The translations under genes were made by a program, and so were the position numbers. The notes beneath the pieces are model-generated. The model saw only the letters and a list, made by a program, of their open reading frames with translations. It was not told the origin of the DNA and searched no databases. This document shows, piece after piece, positions 1 through 13,255 of a stretch of DNA of 64,000 nt; the stretch's first letter is position 1; each line of letters begins with the position of its first letter. The DNA comes from Orthonyx spaldingii (Eukaryota > Chordata > Aves > Passeriformes > Orthonychidae). Where the stretch lies: contig VZTJ01000756.1 of assembly GCA_013397795.1 (NCBI GenBank), forward strand, positions 62,001 through 126,000, given 5' to 3'.

Positions 1-2080
1 TCTTTCAGAATCAGTACAAAACACGGAGATGTTAGGTGACAAAATCGTAAGGAATAGAGGGTAAGGGAAAGCTAAAGTATTTTAAAGTATGTTAAACACT
101 CAGCAGCCCATTGGCAGACACATAAAACAAACCAGCAAACAAAAAAAGAAAACAAAAACCAATAAATCAACAGATTACTCTGTTGCTTAAAAGGTGTTTT
201 AAACTGTAACATAAATTGAATATAATTTATCTTCACCTTATCCGGAGCAAGTTTGTGATTCCCAGGTTACACCAGTTTTAAATAAACCAGTTTCAACACT
301 TTCTCACCAAAAACTGCAGAGATCATCATTTCACAAGCAAAAACACTCTAGGTATTATCAATTAAGCAATGAAACTCAGAAAAGTAAGATGATCATTGGG
401 TCACAGTAGAAGTGTGGTTATTTTTGAAAAACAGATTTCTCGAAAATGTTTCGCAGGAAGATTTTTTTTAGACTGAGAGGGAAGTAATGCCAGAAGAGCT
501 AATCATTCAGCAGTGTAGGATAGCAGGTAAGCTGGCTCTTTCTGTACAGAAGGAAATCTCCATTTACAGTCTGATGATGTACCATAAAATGGTGTTCTTG
601 TTTTTCAGCCAACCTTTCTCCCAAGAAAAGTACCAAGTTAGAGACATCATGTAACTTACTGAGACTACCGTTACTTTGAGATCAAGATCAGAGTGCCACT
701 TGAAAATATTTCTGAAGATTAAAGTGAAATTAAAAAATTCTGAGAGTGGTCAGAGTGTCCCGACCAATTTGAATTATTTTATTGAAAGAGAGCCTGGAAA
801 TATCATACCCTGTATGAACAGGACCAAAGCTGATTCCTTTTCTTCTATTTTAAAAATGGTATCAAAGGCATCTCAGAGAAAACTATTACTAAAAAACAGA
901 TGTTCAATTTTGGAAATGTTCCACTTGTTTAATCTAAAAATTAGTGACTCCTAACATGCTTCTAGGTATATTTGAACTAAAGATCACAGCAAAGAGCACA
1001 GTGCTAACTATTTTCAATAGGCAGAAAGGAAGCAAAGATTTTCTTTTTTTTTCATTTAATTTGTCATTAACAGTTGCTTCGGAGATTCCACAAAGAAATG
1101 TGTTCTGGCCATCCATGTTGATATTGATAAGAACAGGCCCTGCATGCAAGACTCTGTTACTAACTTTGCAACCCAGTATATTACAAGCTGCAATGACTTT
1201 GGGCCTTAGCAGAAAATAAGAAATGTAGTCATAGGTCTGTCTTGTTAGTTTCTCTCTACTCACAAATTGTGTGTGTGTTTTATTCAACTTCACCACTGAT
1301 GTTGCAACAACCTTATCCTTGTTCTCATCACCTATTGTGTGTGCAAAGCTGAATACCTCTGACACTGCTGTGGTGACCCAAACGCTAGCAAATCTCAGCG
1401 TGTCTGAACAGAAAAAAATAGTACCAAGAAAATAAAGCTGTCTCCTCCAGAACAGAAGAGGCAGGACCTGGTCTTTTCTGCAGTGTCCAGCCCAGAGACT
1501 TGGTAGCTGCTCAGGGACACAGTGGTGGCAGAGCTGTTCAGACTCAGGAGCTGAAGCTGAGAAGTCTTTTCTTTCACTCTAAGCAATGACAGACAGTCCC
1601 CTACATACCTTTTCTGTGACATTTCCCATTGAGACAGCAGTCGCAGAACTTCCACTGGCTGATTCTTCTTTTTAGGTGTAAGCCTAAAAGCAGAGGGGGC
1701 AGGGGGTAAGGGGCTGAATAGGCAGGCAGAGCAAGTTTCCAAACCCTTCTGTATTTCACAGAAAAGTGTCTCATGTTGCTGGTGTTCATGTGCTTTTTTT
1801 CATGTCCCTTTTCAACAGCTTTTTGCCAAACCAGCCTGTCAGACCTCTGGTTTCTAACTTGTCTCAGATTAGTCACTTTTTGAAACAGGATGACAGAAAA
1901 GTAATAAAAACGCAGAGCCAGAAGGGATTTAAAGTCCTGTCCTGTCCATCCTTCTGTAAGAGCAAATTGCAACCAAGCCACCTCGGAGAAATGCTTCTTT
2001 TCTGTGATTCCTCTTCCCGGCTTGTTCTAGTGATGCCTTTTTCTGGTCTTGGGAATGAAAAACCAGACATGGTAGAAGTG
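1..2080. other. AT-rich non-coding stretch, no gene recognised
   Basis: I see no conserved protein, RNA gene or identifiable repeat here. Open frames are present on both strands, including overlapping ones at 934-1365 and 944-1219. They are short, lysine- and serine-rich, have no recognisable motif and overlap one another, as expected of chance frames in AT-rich DNA. The stretch ends where a possible LTR fragment begins. Confidence 0.6.
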
Positions 2081-2340
2081 TTGGGGGTTAATTACCTCAG
2101 TATTTTAATAGGAATTCCGTCATCCGATGCACCACTTGGCCGAGGTGGAAGGCATTGCGGTGCCCACCATGCATGTATGCACCCCTCACCATTGATCGGT
2201 ACACATTTTATAGACCTTATACATTAGCATATCTACCAAAGTGGCCCAATAAGGAGCTTGGATGATCTAATTTCTAGTTTACAGAACAAATTCTACTGCA
2301 GGAGCCATGGCTCTTCAAGACAGTAGGATGTTTTGTCTCC
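2081..2340 (+). mobile_element. Possible degraded ERV LTR fragment
   Basis: The segment begins with TGTTGGGG and carries several CpG sites (near 2119-2160 and 2196) unlike the CpG-poor flanks. The stretch around 2200-2265 (a TTTTATAG motif, then TTAGCATAT, then a CCAATAAGGAG motif) resembles U3 sequence of avian endogenous retrovirus LTRs as I remember them. I could not define a 3' end or target-site duplication. An AATAAA lies near 2588, but its connection to this segment is uncertain. It could equally be an unrelated CpG-containing island fragment. Confidence 0.28.
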
Positions 2341-2600
2341 TAACTCTACAAAACCTTGGAACTATGCTGAATTATCAGACTTACCAGTACAAGTATGCAT
2401 GCTAATATTTGTGGATACACAGAACTGTGTAAAAGGTACAAAAGAAATAGCAAAAAATCCTTTAGGCATCACTAGTGCACTGTTTCTTGGTAGCAGGAAT
2501 CTTTTTCTTAACAATTCCTTTATTCCCTCGATAAATTCAGTTTTGTCTTGTACTATCCCACCAGAATTAGTCATTCTTTTGTTCTATAATAAACTTTGAT

Positions 2601-5600
2601 AAATCAGAAAATAAAACAAGGTCTTGTAGGTTTGCTCATTCAACTTTTCTCCAGAGACAGCTTTTCTTGCCACATGTTGTTTCTTCTCAGATTGTCTCTA
2701 TTTGCCCATATTTTTCTTTGAGTGTACTCCTCAAAACTCAGGAAACTTTTTCAAATAAGTCTTCTCTATTTTCAAGATGATGTTATATGGGGCACTCCAT
2801 ACATACTTTCCTGCTGAACTCCTGACAATAACTCCAGTTTTTCCCAGTTCTATACCTGCAAAGTTAATTTTTTGTCTTTCAGTTCCACACATTGCAGTTG
2901 TCCTCTCTGAATTTCATCTTCTTCATGTCTTCTTTCTAGTTTATGAAGCTTATATGTCATCTAGCCCTGTTTCCTGTCCTTCAGAAAGAGTCTCACTTGG
3001 GTGTGACCTTGCAAGTCACTCTCTGGACATAAACCAGGACAGATAACCTGTGGTGCCCATTTGAATTCTGCTGTAGACAGCTTTCTTTAAGTATTTTCTC
3101 TGTTGACTTGTGAGGTCATTCATCCTAAGTTACCCTTTGCATCTAGTTTTCAAGTTCCTCTTTGTTATAATGTCATATGAGACAGTGTGCAGATCAGAGC
3201 CTCTCCAGTGCCCATTTCTGCCCATCTAGTACTGTAACACTGGTGGGCAAGCATGTTATTCTTGAACAATCTGTGTTGAATTCCATCTGTAGTTTACTGG
3301 CACTGAAGTTCTCTTGAAATGATTGAATAGTACTGCAACAAATATTATGCTGCATACTGAAAGCAGGCAGACTGACTGTCATCTTTCTGTTAATGATAAT
3401 CTTTGACACTTCATCCCTTGAATTTTACACAGCCTAAAAGACTTTTCTATCTTTTTTTTCTCCAATTTTTCAAAATAAAAAATTAGTATCCCAAGACCTG
3501 CCTTGTATAGAGAAAAATTGACTATCAAACTCCAGCAGATACATAGCAAAAAATTGCATCATATTACTCAGTGATATCACAGTTAGAAGGTGCTATGCAT
3601 AAACTATGAGTCAGATTTGAGTTTATGAATTCTATGCCTAAACCAGCAATGCAATAACATATACAGTATGTCTGCTGGAAAGAAGCTACAGAGCAAACAA
3701 AAATCAGTTTTCAGAAGAGATCCTAATTTCTGTGAATCAACACAGCCAATGAAGCTCTCAGAGGAAACATACAGAGTTTGATGGAAAGGAATTTCCTTCA
3801 AGTAGAGTAAAAATCATTAGGAATTAGTAGTTCCATTAGGAAAAGGGGATTCAGAAAGGAGGACGATGACTACAGAACAGGAAACAATGTTAGGGAAAAA
3901 ATCCAAAAACAAACCAGAGAAGAATTGGAAGAGGGTCGCATCCAAAGTACCTGTAGAGAAGAGTGCCCACAGTCACTCAACACCAGTGACATTGCCAGGG
4001 CTCTGTAAAGTTCAAGCTACAAAGTTAACACATACTTTAAAAGACATTAATGGCAACTAAATGTTCTGAACAAAGCAAAGACAGCACGTTCATGGGGGTT
4101 TGTGTCATACAGACCATTCAACCTTTTATCTGTTTTGAAACAACACTACTCTAATACATCAGTCCCATTTCTTCTCATTTTCTACAACAATGTGATGACA
4201 TCTATCTAGCTTCTATAGCTTACTCTCTTCAGGCTGTCAGTTAAGGATGTACAGCAAATCAAACCTTCTCTGCTGACCTTCCATTCTCTTGTGTTTGACA
4301 CAAGACATGTATGATTTTGGATAAAGAGTTAGATATTTCCTCCTTACTGCATGCATAGTGAACACCTAAACTGTGAAGTTAGGTTAATTACAGTAAACTG
4401 AAACATACCATTACAGTTTTTTGTAAAATGGTTGAGACAAATTCAGCGGTACTTGTCATCTGGTAACTAAAATTTTGTATTTTCATTCTAACAGATGGTG
4501 ATCCCACATTCAGTCTGCAGTTGCCCCACAATACAAAAAGTCTCTCCGGAATCTTCAAGCTCATCAGAGAAACACTTTAAGAGCAAGAAACACTTCAGCA
4601 CTATTACAGAGTATTTGTACCAAAGTTGTGCCCAGAAGCTCAGGGATATATATGAACCAAATCAGTTTTCTTCATGAAGACCTTGTTCCATGAGAGAAAC
4701 ACAAACAAGGTGAAAGAAACGGATAAGACAACACAAGCAAGTAATACAGGACTCCTTCTAGCTGAGCAAACATAGGAAACTCCATGGTTTTCTGTGGGCA
4801 GAATTAAGTAAAAGTAGATTAGCATGTTGGTAATACAAAGAGCTGGAAGATGGCAGAACAACCATTTTTGCAAGGTAATGCAACATAGATGAAAATTTAT
4901 TCCATAATATGGGAAGAAACAAGATAGACAAGGAAATCATACAGCTATTTGCATGGTGCATATGTGGTTAACCCACAGAATCATGACTGCAGAACATTTA
5001 TATACGTGTATGTGTATATGCGTGTGTGTGTATATGTGTGTGTTATATATATGTATATACGAGTATATATTTGTACAACTCCATTTCCTTTAAAGAGATG
5101 GTTCTCTATTTAAAATAGTACACACACAGCAATAAGATAACAGCATGTGCATTATTCTGGAAGTGAAGTCATATAAGGTCGTAACTGTCCTTTCTTGGTT
5201 TGGAAGAGTCTCTTTACTAGTGACCATGCTGGATCTGTGGCACACTGAGAAGGTGGTGCCTTTTCCTATGAAAATCCCCTACAGCCCTGTGCATTTTGCA
5301 GTCTGCCTCTTTATCTTCTACTGAAATTTCTGGTCTGCACAGCACCATAGTAACTACTCAATGACAGTTTAAGAAGTGCAAATGGTACTAGCTGCAGGTG
5401 TCGACACACTTCACACTTGGGACCAACTGCTTACTGAAATCTGCAAGAAAGAAGTTAAATAAACAAATTTGAGCTCTGACACTGCAGTGCACCTCAGCCC
5501 TGCTGAAAGGCTACAGGACAAATCCTGTGGTAAAGCCACACACAGCTATAGCAGCCTTTTAACTTAGGAGGGAAGTTTTGAGAGGCACCTTTCAGATCCT

Positions 5601-7787
5601 GTTCTACAAATCTTACTCCCAGTCTCACCTTCCCTTCTGAAAGTCTTTGAGTGCTCAGGCAGCAGAAGCAGGAACTAAGGCATAGCCACCTCCTGCTGTT
5701 AAGTCAATTTCAAAGATTTTTTCCCCCTTCCCTTTCTCTCCAAAGCAATAGCTGAGCCTGAACAGATCTTCCAGATGAACAGGGATTTCCGAGGACTATA
5801 ACCTGGAGTAAGGTAGGCTGCAGGGATTGTAAATGTGCTGCTCTAAAGCTGTAAACCCTGTAGATGAACCCAGTGAGAGGCTCAGTGGACAAGCCCTATT
5901 GCAACCTACTGAAATCTACAGCAACTGAAAGCACAAGAAAAAAGATCTTGCAAATCACTGGTCTGGAAAAATGGGTACAGAACATGAGCAAGAGACAAGA
6001 ACCTGAAGTGTTCACTTTTTTTCTCTATAGGTATGGAAAGTAGAGCATACACTAACATGAGGAGACAGGTTCCCATACACCTGCATAATTCTTGAAGAAT
6101 CTCACATAATCCCAGAGGAGGCTGAGGAGATCTGAGTGTGCTCTAACTACCCAGATCACCCCTGGAAGCTGAGTGCATTCAGTGCCTGAAAGGTTAGTTC
6201 TCCCTTCTTCTCCCTAGGGATGCAGTCAGTCCCTGATTCTGCAGGAGATCTTTTAAAAAACAGCATAGGGAGGCATCCCACCAAAGCACTTTCCTTTTTC
6301 TTGAACATAGCTGTGTTAGATAAATGCTATTAAACACTTATCTGTGTGAAGCTAGGAATAAATCTGCAGAACTGGTTAGCCAGGAAAAAAAAGTTCAGAA
6401 TAGTGCATTATGAGACTACCCAGAACATTCTTCTTGCTCATCACACATGAAGTTTTTGTTCTCTAGAAAATTCAAGGACTAGTGCTTTGTCTGCCCTGCT
6501 AAAACAACTTGATCTGCTGACGTGTATTTGTTACTTCTCAAAGCTTATAGCTGATGTAAAGACAGGTTAAGAGTTTTGAATAGACAGAGTAGAGGGAAGA
6601 ATGAATGACTGGATCAAACAACTAATTAAACTGTTTTGGGAAAAGTGACAACTTAAAAGGGAAAATGATAATTTTTCATCAATTTAACATGCTATTGTGA
6701 TGAAAATTGCATTCTACACAAGATGAGAGAAGTAATTTTCAGATAAAAACATCATTGAAGTATCAAAGCTTTCAATATCTGAAATGTAATTTATTTTTTC
6801 CATCTGATAACAGAGCATATTTGATCTTGCTGTTTTAAATATGATTCTATCTCAGTTAAAAATATCCTTTTGTTGGAGATTTACCCTTGAAAGATTAAGA
6901 AGATTTCAATCGGTTTTGTGACAAATATTAAGACTTTCTTCTTTTCTTTGCTTATCAATTTTGTAAAGCTCTGCCCTGGTCATATCTGCACACCTGAAGA
7001 CACTGGGCTATCTGCAGTGCTGTCCATTACTTACGTTTAGATTTGAAAGAGAAAACCCTGCTGTTTATCTGCCATTTAGGCATGGAAAACAGTGTTACAA
7101 TCTGCTGGACACCAGCAACACAGAAGAAAATATTAATTGATGGAACCCTGTTTTAGGCTAATGTTACTGTCTTGTTTCCAAAAAAGATGTGGTTTCCACG
7201 TGTCCATTCAGGAGGCTGCTATGCTTCAGGAGACTGAGCTGCCACTACCCTGAGCTACCAACTATAAGGCTGAATTTCGCCCACCTTGGAACGTGGCTTT
7301 GACTAGATCCCTCCAAAAGAATTTCTTAAACAAGTTTATAATGTCCTGCTTCCCCATATGGATTTTTATGGGGTTGGCAGTGCCAGTGTTACCATACAAA
7401 AGATGCACTCTGCCATGACATAGCCTGCCAAGACCTCTCACCTGACGTGACCTTGCAAAGGATCCTTGTTCTTCCCCAGAGCTGTGGCTGCTTTCTCTAG
7501 AGCAGCTTAGCGAGTGACACACACTCCTGAAGGGCCAAGAGAGGCACTGTGACAGCCAGCTGCTTGGTGATGTGAGCTACTGGAGTCTCCTAGAGGAAGA
7601 GAGAGTTTGGTATGAAAGCTAGGTACAGGAAATGAGTATGCGGATCTCTGTTATGGCAATGCAACTGTAGCAGTCAAATATTCAACAAAAAAAATCCTTT
7701 TCTCTCATGAAATATCTCAAGAAACTATCTCTTTCATGACATTTTAATGAACAGTTTTTTCCAATTTCCTTCTAGTCTGAATCTTAT
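2601..7787. other. Long gene-free AT-rich stretch
   Basis: Apart from the TG/TA microsatellite near 5.0 kb, nothing is recognisable. Open frames reach at most about 89 codons and none shows a domain, signal sequence with plausible context or splice-site pairing. The composition is typical of avian intergenic or intronic DNA. A short segment near 6660-6715 has partly inverted AT-rich motifs around ATTTTTCATC and GATGAAAATT, but the symmetry is imperfect. Confidence 0.6.
4999..5070. repeat. TG/TA-rich compound microsatellite
   Basis: This is an alternating pyrimidine-purine tract of mixed TG and TA dinucleotides, with interruptions by CG (TACGTG, TGCGTG, TACGAG). It is an imperfect simple repeat that should be length-polymorphic and could adopt non-B structure. 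No gene overlaps it. Confidence 0.85.
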
Positions 7788-8732
7788 GGAATCATAGAGT
7801 CATCTATATTGGAAGATACCTACAAGATCATGAAGTCAAACCATCCACGTAGCACCACCACTGTAACCCCTAAACCACTAAATTATCACCCAGCACCGGA
7901 TCCAGATGCCTCTTGAACACCTCCAGGGATGGTGACTCCACCATCTCCCTGGGAAAACTATTCCAATGCCTGACCACACTAACAGTGAAAAAATGTTTTC
8001 TAATATCTAATCTGAATCTCCCCGTCTCAATTTAAGGCCATTCCTCTTATCCTCTCACTGCAGGCACTGTAGGAGAGACCAGCCCCCACCTGGCTACACC
8101 CTCCTTTCAGGGAGTCGTAGAGAGCGATGAGGTCCCCCCTGAGCCTCCTTTTCTCCAGGATAAACAGCTTCAGCTCTCTCAGCTGTTCTTTTTCAGACAT
8201 TTTTCAAGATCCATCACAAGCCTTATTACCCTTTGCTGGGCACTCTCCAGGAACTCGATGACTTTCCTGTCATGAGGGACTCAGAACTGGACACAGAACT
8301 TAGCTGCAGCCTCACCAGTGCCAAGTACAGTGTCAAGATGATCACTTCCCTTGTCCTGTTTGCCACACTGCAGGCCAAGATGCCATTGGCTCGGCACATC
8401 CTAGCTCATGTTCAGCCACTGTCACTCACCACCCCCAAGTCCTTTTCTGCCAAACAGCTCTCAAGTCACTCCTCCCCCAGCCTGTGGTGCTGTCTGAGGT
8501 TGCTGTGGCCCAAGTGCAGAACCCTGCACTGGGCCTTGTTGAACCTACTGCAGTTGTGACTTCAGCCCCATTGATGGAGTCTGTCTGGGTCTCTCTGCAG
8601 AGCCTTCCTACCCTCAAGCAGCTCACCACTCCCACCCAACTCGGTCTCGTCTGCAAATTTTCTGAGGGTGCACTCAATTCCCATGTCCAAATCATCAATA
8701 AAAATGTAAAACAGGACTGGCCCCAAAACTGG
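7788..8732 (-). mobile_element. CR1 LINE, 5'-truncated, with 3' UTR and end of reverse transcriptase
   Basis: Read on the minus strand, this is the 3' part of a chicken-repeat-1 non-LTR retrotransposon. The 3' end lies at the low coordinate, with the characteristic CTATGATTCC tail. The 3' UTR module follows upstream (block around 7900-8160, including the antisense of a motif about a short list of patients-like 'GGAGAAAAGGAGGCTC' CR1 text). At the high-coordinate end the frame still reads like the reverse transcriptase C-terminal half: residues equivalent to the catalytic A-D-D box appear as F-A-D-E, so the second aspartate is replaced. The copy contains stops and frame breaks and is a dead fossil. 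CR1 is mobilised by target-primed reverse transcription, and 5' truncation is usual for it. The 108-, 123- and 98-codon open frames in this interval are remnants or shadows of the element. Confidence 0.92.
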
Positions 8733-9600
8733 TCTTCCAGCTCCTCCTGTTTGTTACTCTTACTGGATGCATTCGTATAGGCGCATTTATTATGCATTCT
8801 TTTTCTGAAATGATATTTCTCTCTTCCCTCTGGAAATTTCTATCCACATCTGGAACTGCTCATCCCACAAGCCTCTGCTTGCTCTCTGACAGGTTTAGAA
8901 AAATTTAGAAAAGAAGTGTCTTTCAACATGACACTGCCTAAAAGTCTTGTAAATATGATTAGTATTTATGAGATTATTGTCCCTGTGTAAATGAAAATAT
9001 ATTCCATATACATATGACATTTGAATCATAAATCACCTCTTGTTTATCTGTACTGTCACATACTAAAGGAGAATATTAAAGACCATTTCCACATAAATAA
9101 CACACTATGGGACAAAAAATCCCCTTATACCATTTCAAAGTAAATGAACTGAAGCAGGATCTGTGTGCCAATTTCATAAAACCTTTTAACTGTTGGATAC
9201 ATTGCAGGAGACGCAGTAAAACAGCAAATGCCAAACACACTGTTAGGTGACTTTCTAGATGCTGGAATTACATGTTTGAAGCCCTTTCTTTGACAGGAGG
9301 GGAAGAACAAAGCCAGGACATAGAATATGTGTGTCTTCCTCAGCAGTAGGATGGTCTGTCTGTGGGGACATGCCAGTTCAGAACTTAGCAGCCCAGGCTC
9401 CAGCTGCTTGGGAAGAGAGACAGGCCTCTCATCCTTGAGCACTTGTGGGTGTATTGCACACAGCAAAAGCCATCAGCCTTTTTTGATCATACTTGCTGTA
9501 CTTGCACAGGATCCCTGTCAGAAAAATGACACTGTCAGCTGTCTGGCAGCTTCCCTTGTACATCAGTGGGGCAGACAGAAGTTCTGCTGGAACTAGACAG
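8733..9600. other. Gene-free stretch between the CR1 and an exon candidate
   Basis: There is no recognisable repeat or gene. From about 9120 the base composition becomes richer in G and C and several overlapping frames stay open for 60-110 codons. No protein motif is visible in any of them. The interval is the upstream context of the splice-bounded candidate at 9662-9783. Confidence 0.5.
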
Positions 9601-9661
9601 TGCTCTCCTTGGTATTATTCATACTGGCACCTGTTCCTGCCTTCCCCTTGTTTCCCCACAG

Positions 9662-9783
9662 TGATCACTTTTTGGTCAAATTGTTTAAGAGTTCTTGGGA
9701 CCTTGTGTCTTTGGACAGTACATGGCAGGACTGCCTTATCCCTGGGACAGTGCTGCCAGCCGCAGAGGAGCTGTCTGCTCCTG
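9662..9783 (+). other. Candidate internal exon (122 nt), unrecognised product
   Basis: A long pyrimidine-rich tract (about 9630-9659) ends in CACAG at 9657-9661, a near-ideal 3' splice site. After 122 nt the sequence CTG|GTGAGA at 9781-9789 is a good 5' splice site. Two of the three frames are open throughout. One of them gives about 40 residues beginning SDHFLVKLFK and containing several tryptophan, aspartate and leucine residues. I recognise no domain. No partner exons were identified, so the segment may be a lncRNA exon, a real coding exon of an unknown gene, or a chance combination of splice motifs. The surrounding 9.1-10.6 kb is GC-richer than the flanks, which weakly favours transcription. 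Confidence 0.25.
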
Positions 9784-11711
9784 GTGAGACAGGCCTGTAC
9801 CCACAAATTCTAAGGGCTGTCGTGGTCTGCCTGCAGACAGCCTTTCGTCCACAACACGGTGTGGGACCCAGCAGTGAACTGAGAGCGAACAGACCAAAAA
9901 TTCACCCAGGGGACAAGGAGACAGCAGCTCCCATAAGCTGTTCTCTGAACTTCAGTTAATAGCTCCTTGGCTGTTGACTTCAGTGACACTTCATCTCTCT
10001 TTTATCTTTCTCCTTAAGGCTTCACCTGACAAGGTCCTGCTGCAAACTGCACTATAAGGCATCCTCCACCTGGATTGCACAAAGGGAGCCCATATGCCTT
10101 AGGCAGCTCTAAAGACAGTATATTCCTATTGCCACTGAAATCATCTTCCCTGTTACTTCCTATTCCCATGATCAGAGTAAAACAAAAGGAGACTATTAAG
10201 GTGAGATGTAATGGCTCTACTGAAAAAAACCTTGATTCCCACTCCCTTGCCATTACCATTGTTCAGCTTTGGCACTAATGACTGGGCTACCAAATTGGCC
10301 AGTTTCCCACTACCTGTAAATAAGGTTGAAGTCCCATCTGAAACACATATCAGGAACCCTTCTTAACAATGAAGAGCACCATGCAATATCTTTAACCCTT
10401 CAGTGCTCTGCTGTGCTGTGGTGACAGGTATTGCATCTGGAGAGATTGCCCCAGGTTTCGGGAAAACTTCCTGCAGAAAATTTATCATGTTTTCTGCTAT
10501 GCCGCCTGGGCCCTGTCTCAGGATACTGGACTTATGCCAATGTCAGATGATCTGCCCAGCCCTAAAAACATGCTGCCTGATTGGAGAAGTTCTGGCACTC
10601 CCTGATCAGGAAAAGAAAAAAAAGGAGTGAGACACTAGCATGAATATGGCCAACTCCTACAATCTCACTCGCTCTTTCACTCTCACACATACATGCAGAC
10701 CTCTTACCCTTTCCAACCACAACCAACATGCAGATGTGTGCACACGCTCCTGTTTTCCCAGTATTTGGTTAATGCATTCTATAACTTTCAAATGTCCATT
10801 AATGTGGCAAAGGGTCACATATTCCACTATCTTCATCCAAAAAACCTCTACTTACATACAGGCTTTGAGAGTACTTTTTGGGTATGTTTTTAATTACTGT
10901 ATTCAAACGGGTAACTTTTCATGTCATACTTGATATATGAACACTCTTAATCATTTTGTCTCAACCATTAAAACAAATTTATTACAGAATCGCCACTTCA
11001 TTCTATTTTCTCAGTGCCTAAATATAAGGGGAATTCAAATGTTACACAGGATCTTTTCCTCAGACTCCCCAAAACAGAGTAGCAAGAGAAAAGCACAAAA
11101 TACTTATTTTGTAACTAAGTATTCATTCAACTAAGTCTTAGGTTACAGGAGCAGAAGAAATCCAGATGAAGCCTGGACTACTGGATTATCAAAGGATGGG
11201 CAAAACAGACTCATGACAAAAGAGATTGTAGAAGAGCAGAAGGTTTTGAAATAGATGAGAAAGATGAACTGCAGTATGGGTGTAGAGATGCAACTAGAAA
11301 GCAGGAGTGAGAGCACTGCTGAACTCATGTCAGAAGTGAACGTGCTAACACTGCTAGGCCGCAAACCGTGTGGCCTACCACAAAATAGCTAGCATAAGCA
11401 AAAAAGACATGCTTGGTATGTACCTGTGCTAGTTAGTGCTAGCTGTTGGTTTTGCAACACTATTAAGAAGCATAGATAAAGTTGTTATAGTGTTTGCTGC
11501 TTATATCAGGATTTATTTTTAGTTACTGCTGAAAAAGTGTAATTACTCTGCTCTGTATCAATAAAATTGGCTTATTGCATCCAAGCAATCTGCCCCGTCT
11601 CTTCTTTCACAGACTGTCCCCTGACATATGGGAGGGTAAAGACCAGTGCAAAGGATGCGACTGAAGTGGAGCAGCAGTGCTTGTTTGAACTTCTCAATAA
11701 TCTTTTTCAGG
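9784..11711. other. Non-coding stretch, partly GC-richer
   Basis: The first 800 bases continue the GC-richer patch, and open frames at 9600-9959 and 10403-10630 lie in it. The latter frame is cysteine-rich but ends in a run of lysines encoded by an A-rich tract and matches nothing I know. Beyond 10640 the sequence returns to ordinary AT-rich DNA. No repeat family was recognised. Confidence 0.5.
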
Positions 11712-11832
11712 ATCACAAAATCATAGAATACTTTGGGTTTGAAGGGAGCTTAAAGATCATCTAATTCCAGTCCTGTCCTTGCCATGGGCAGGGTCACCTT
11801 CCATTAGACCAGGCTGCTCAAGCGCCCTAGAA
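11712..11832 (-). mobile_element. CR1 LINE 3'-end fragment
   Basis: This short piece is the extreme 3' terminus of a CR1 element in reverse orientation. It starts with the antisense of the terminal CTATGATT motif (AATCATAGAATA at 11719-11730) and continues through the usual GGGTTTGAAGGGA, GATCATCTAATTCCA and CCATGGGCAGGG signature. It ends near 11832, where similarity to the CR1 3' UTR stops. It is heavily 5'-truncated and has no coding sequence. Confidence 0.9.
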
Positions 11833-13200
11833 GAATTCATATATTGTCATCCTTGTTCATCTCTTCAAATACTATTGAGTATTGTAATATGTGAGCCTAT
11901 ATGGAGGACAGAAAATTGAGGCCTGGCTTGATATATTTTTGTTTTTCAAGTCCTTTCTTAGTGTCTCTGCTGCTAATGATGTTACTATTGGAAAGAGACA
12001 GATCAACACAAGGAAAATACAGTATCCATCTAGGAGTTCTTTCAAGGATCTCACTAGGTCCCCCTGTGAAAACTGAAAAAGATACATTTTAGGATTATAT
12101 TTCCTTAGACACACATTGTGTAGCTTCTCATATAACTCCCAAGCTCATGATGTTAATATAGTTTCATCAACAATATTATAAATGTCAGTGTAAAATCTTA
12201 AAATAAGACAAAGAGCTACATCCCCCGTTCAACAGACTTTTTTCTGGATTTCTGAGTCAGGAAATTGAGCTTCCTTTCAATATTTTGCTTTCAGCCAAAT
12301 ATTTCTGCCTAAGATAAGAGAAAGATGCCAAGTTTGTTTCTACAAATTTGTTACATTGTTCAGAAAAAACATATACAAGTCCAGTATTTTTTAAGCATTG
12401 AAGGCTCTTTTATATTTATAAAGGCAACAAATATCAAATAAAGGAACATTTAAGTCTTTTTCTGGAACATACACTCCAATTCACAGGCTGTGCCTTGAAC
12501 TTTTGCACACCAACAGTGAAAGTCAAAATTTCTAGAGTGAGCAGCAGAAATCTGTTTACCATCAATAAACATTATAAGTCTCTTGTGCACCTCTACCAGA
12601 CTCCACTGAAATAGCACAACTTGAATAGCTTGGGAAAAAAAATTGCTGCAAGTATTCATTGCTGTATTTGTCTCTACACAAACAGGAAATATTCAGAATA
12701 ATATTACCAGACCTGTTGATTAATTTTGACTAAACTACTATGTGGTGAGGGTTTCATTACATTTTCCCCATATGGAAAATTAAATTGCTCTTCTCAATAT
12801 AACGTCATGTTTACATCTGTAATCCACTTTTGAAATTTGTTGCATAAAACCCCTCTTTTAATGATAATACATTAAATGGGAATATTTCTCTTTTTCTTCA
12901 GAGACACACACATTAGACTAATTATTGCAATGACTATACAAGAATAAATGCATTGCCAGAAAAATGAACAAAGTCATGTTTATACTAAAAAACATGCTTA
13001 AAATATCTTGAAATTTATTCACAAACATCCTTGTAAATATTACTCTTTATATTTTTACATTTGAGAATGTATTTGGGGACAAGTCAGTGATGTTGTTATA
13101 GATGCGAACTATTGTATTTTTATTGTTTCTGAATTACTGCAGGATGAACACCATGTTGAACTATTTGAACCATTTGCTAAAAAGCAGTATTTTTCTGGTC

Positions 13201-13255
13201 TGTTTTTGTTTGTTGGGATTTTTTTGTTTGTTTGTTTGTTTTTTAATTTATTTTT
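13201..13255. repeat. (TTTG)n simple repeat with T-rich flanks
   Basis: Imperfect TTTG tetranucleotides form a core of four to five units around 13224-13240, inside a T-rich tract. On the minus strand this would be an A-rich run, as left by a retroposed poly(A) tail. No retroposed sequence could be recognised beside it, so I call it a microsatellite only. Confidence 0.75.

Noticed and set aside
1766..2227. 153-codon open frame
   Set aside because: Its end runs into the possible LTR fragment, its start lies in an overlapping minus-strand frame, and no domain is visible.
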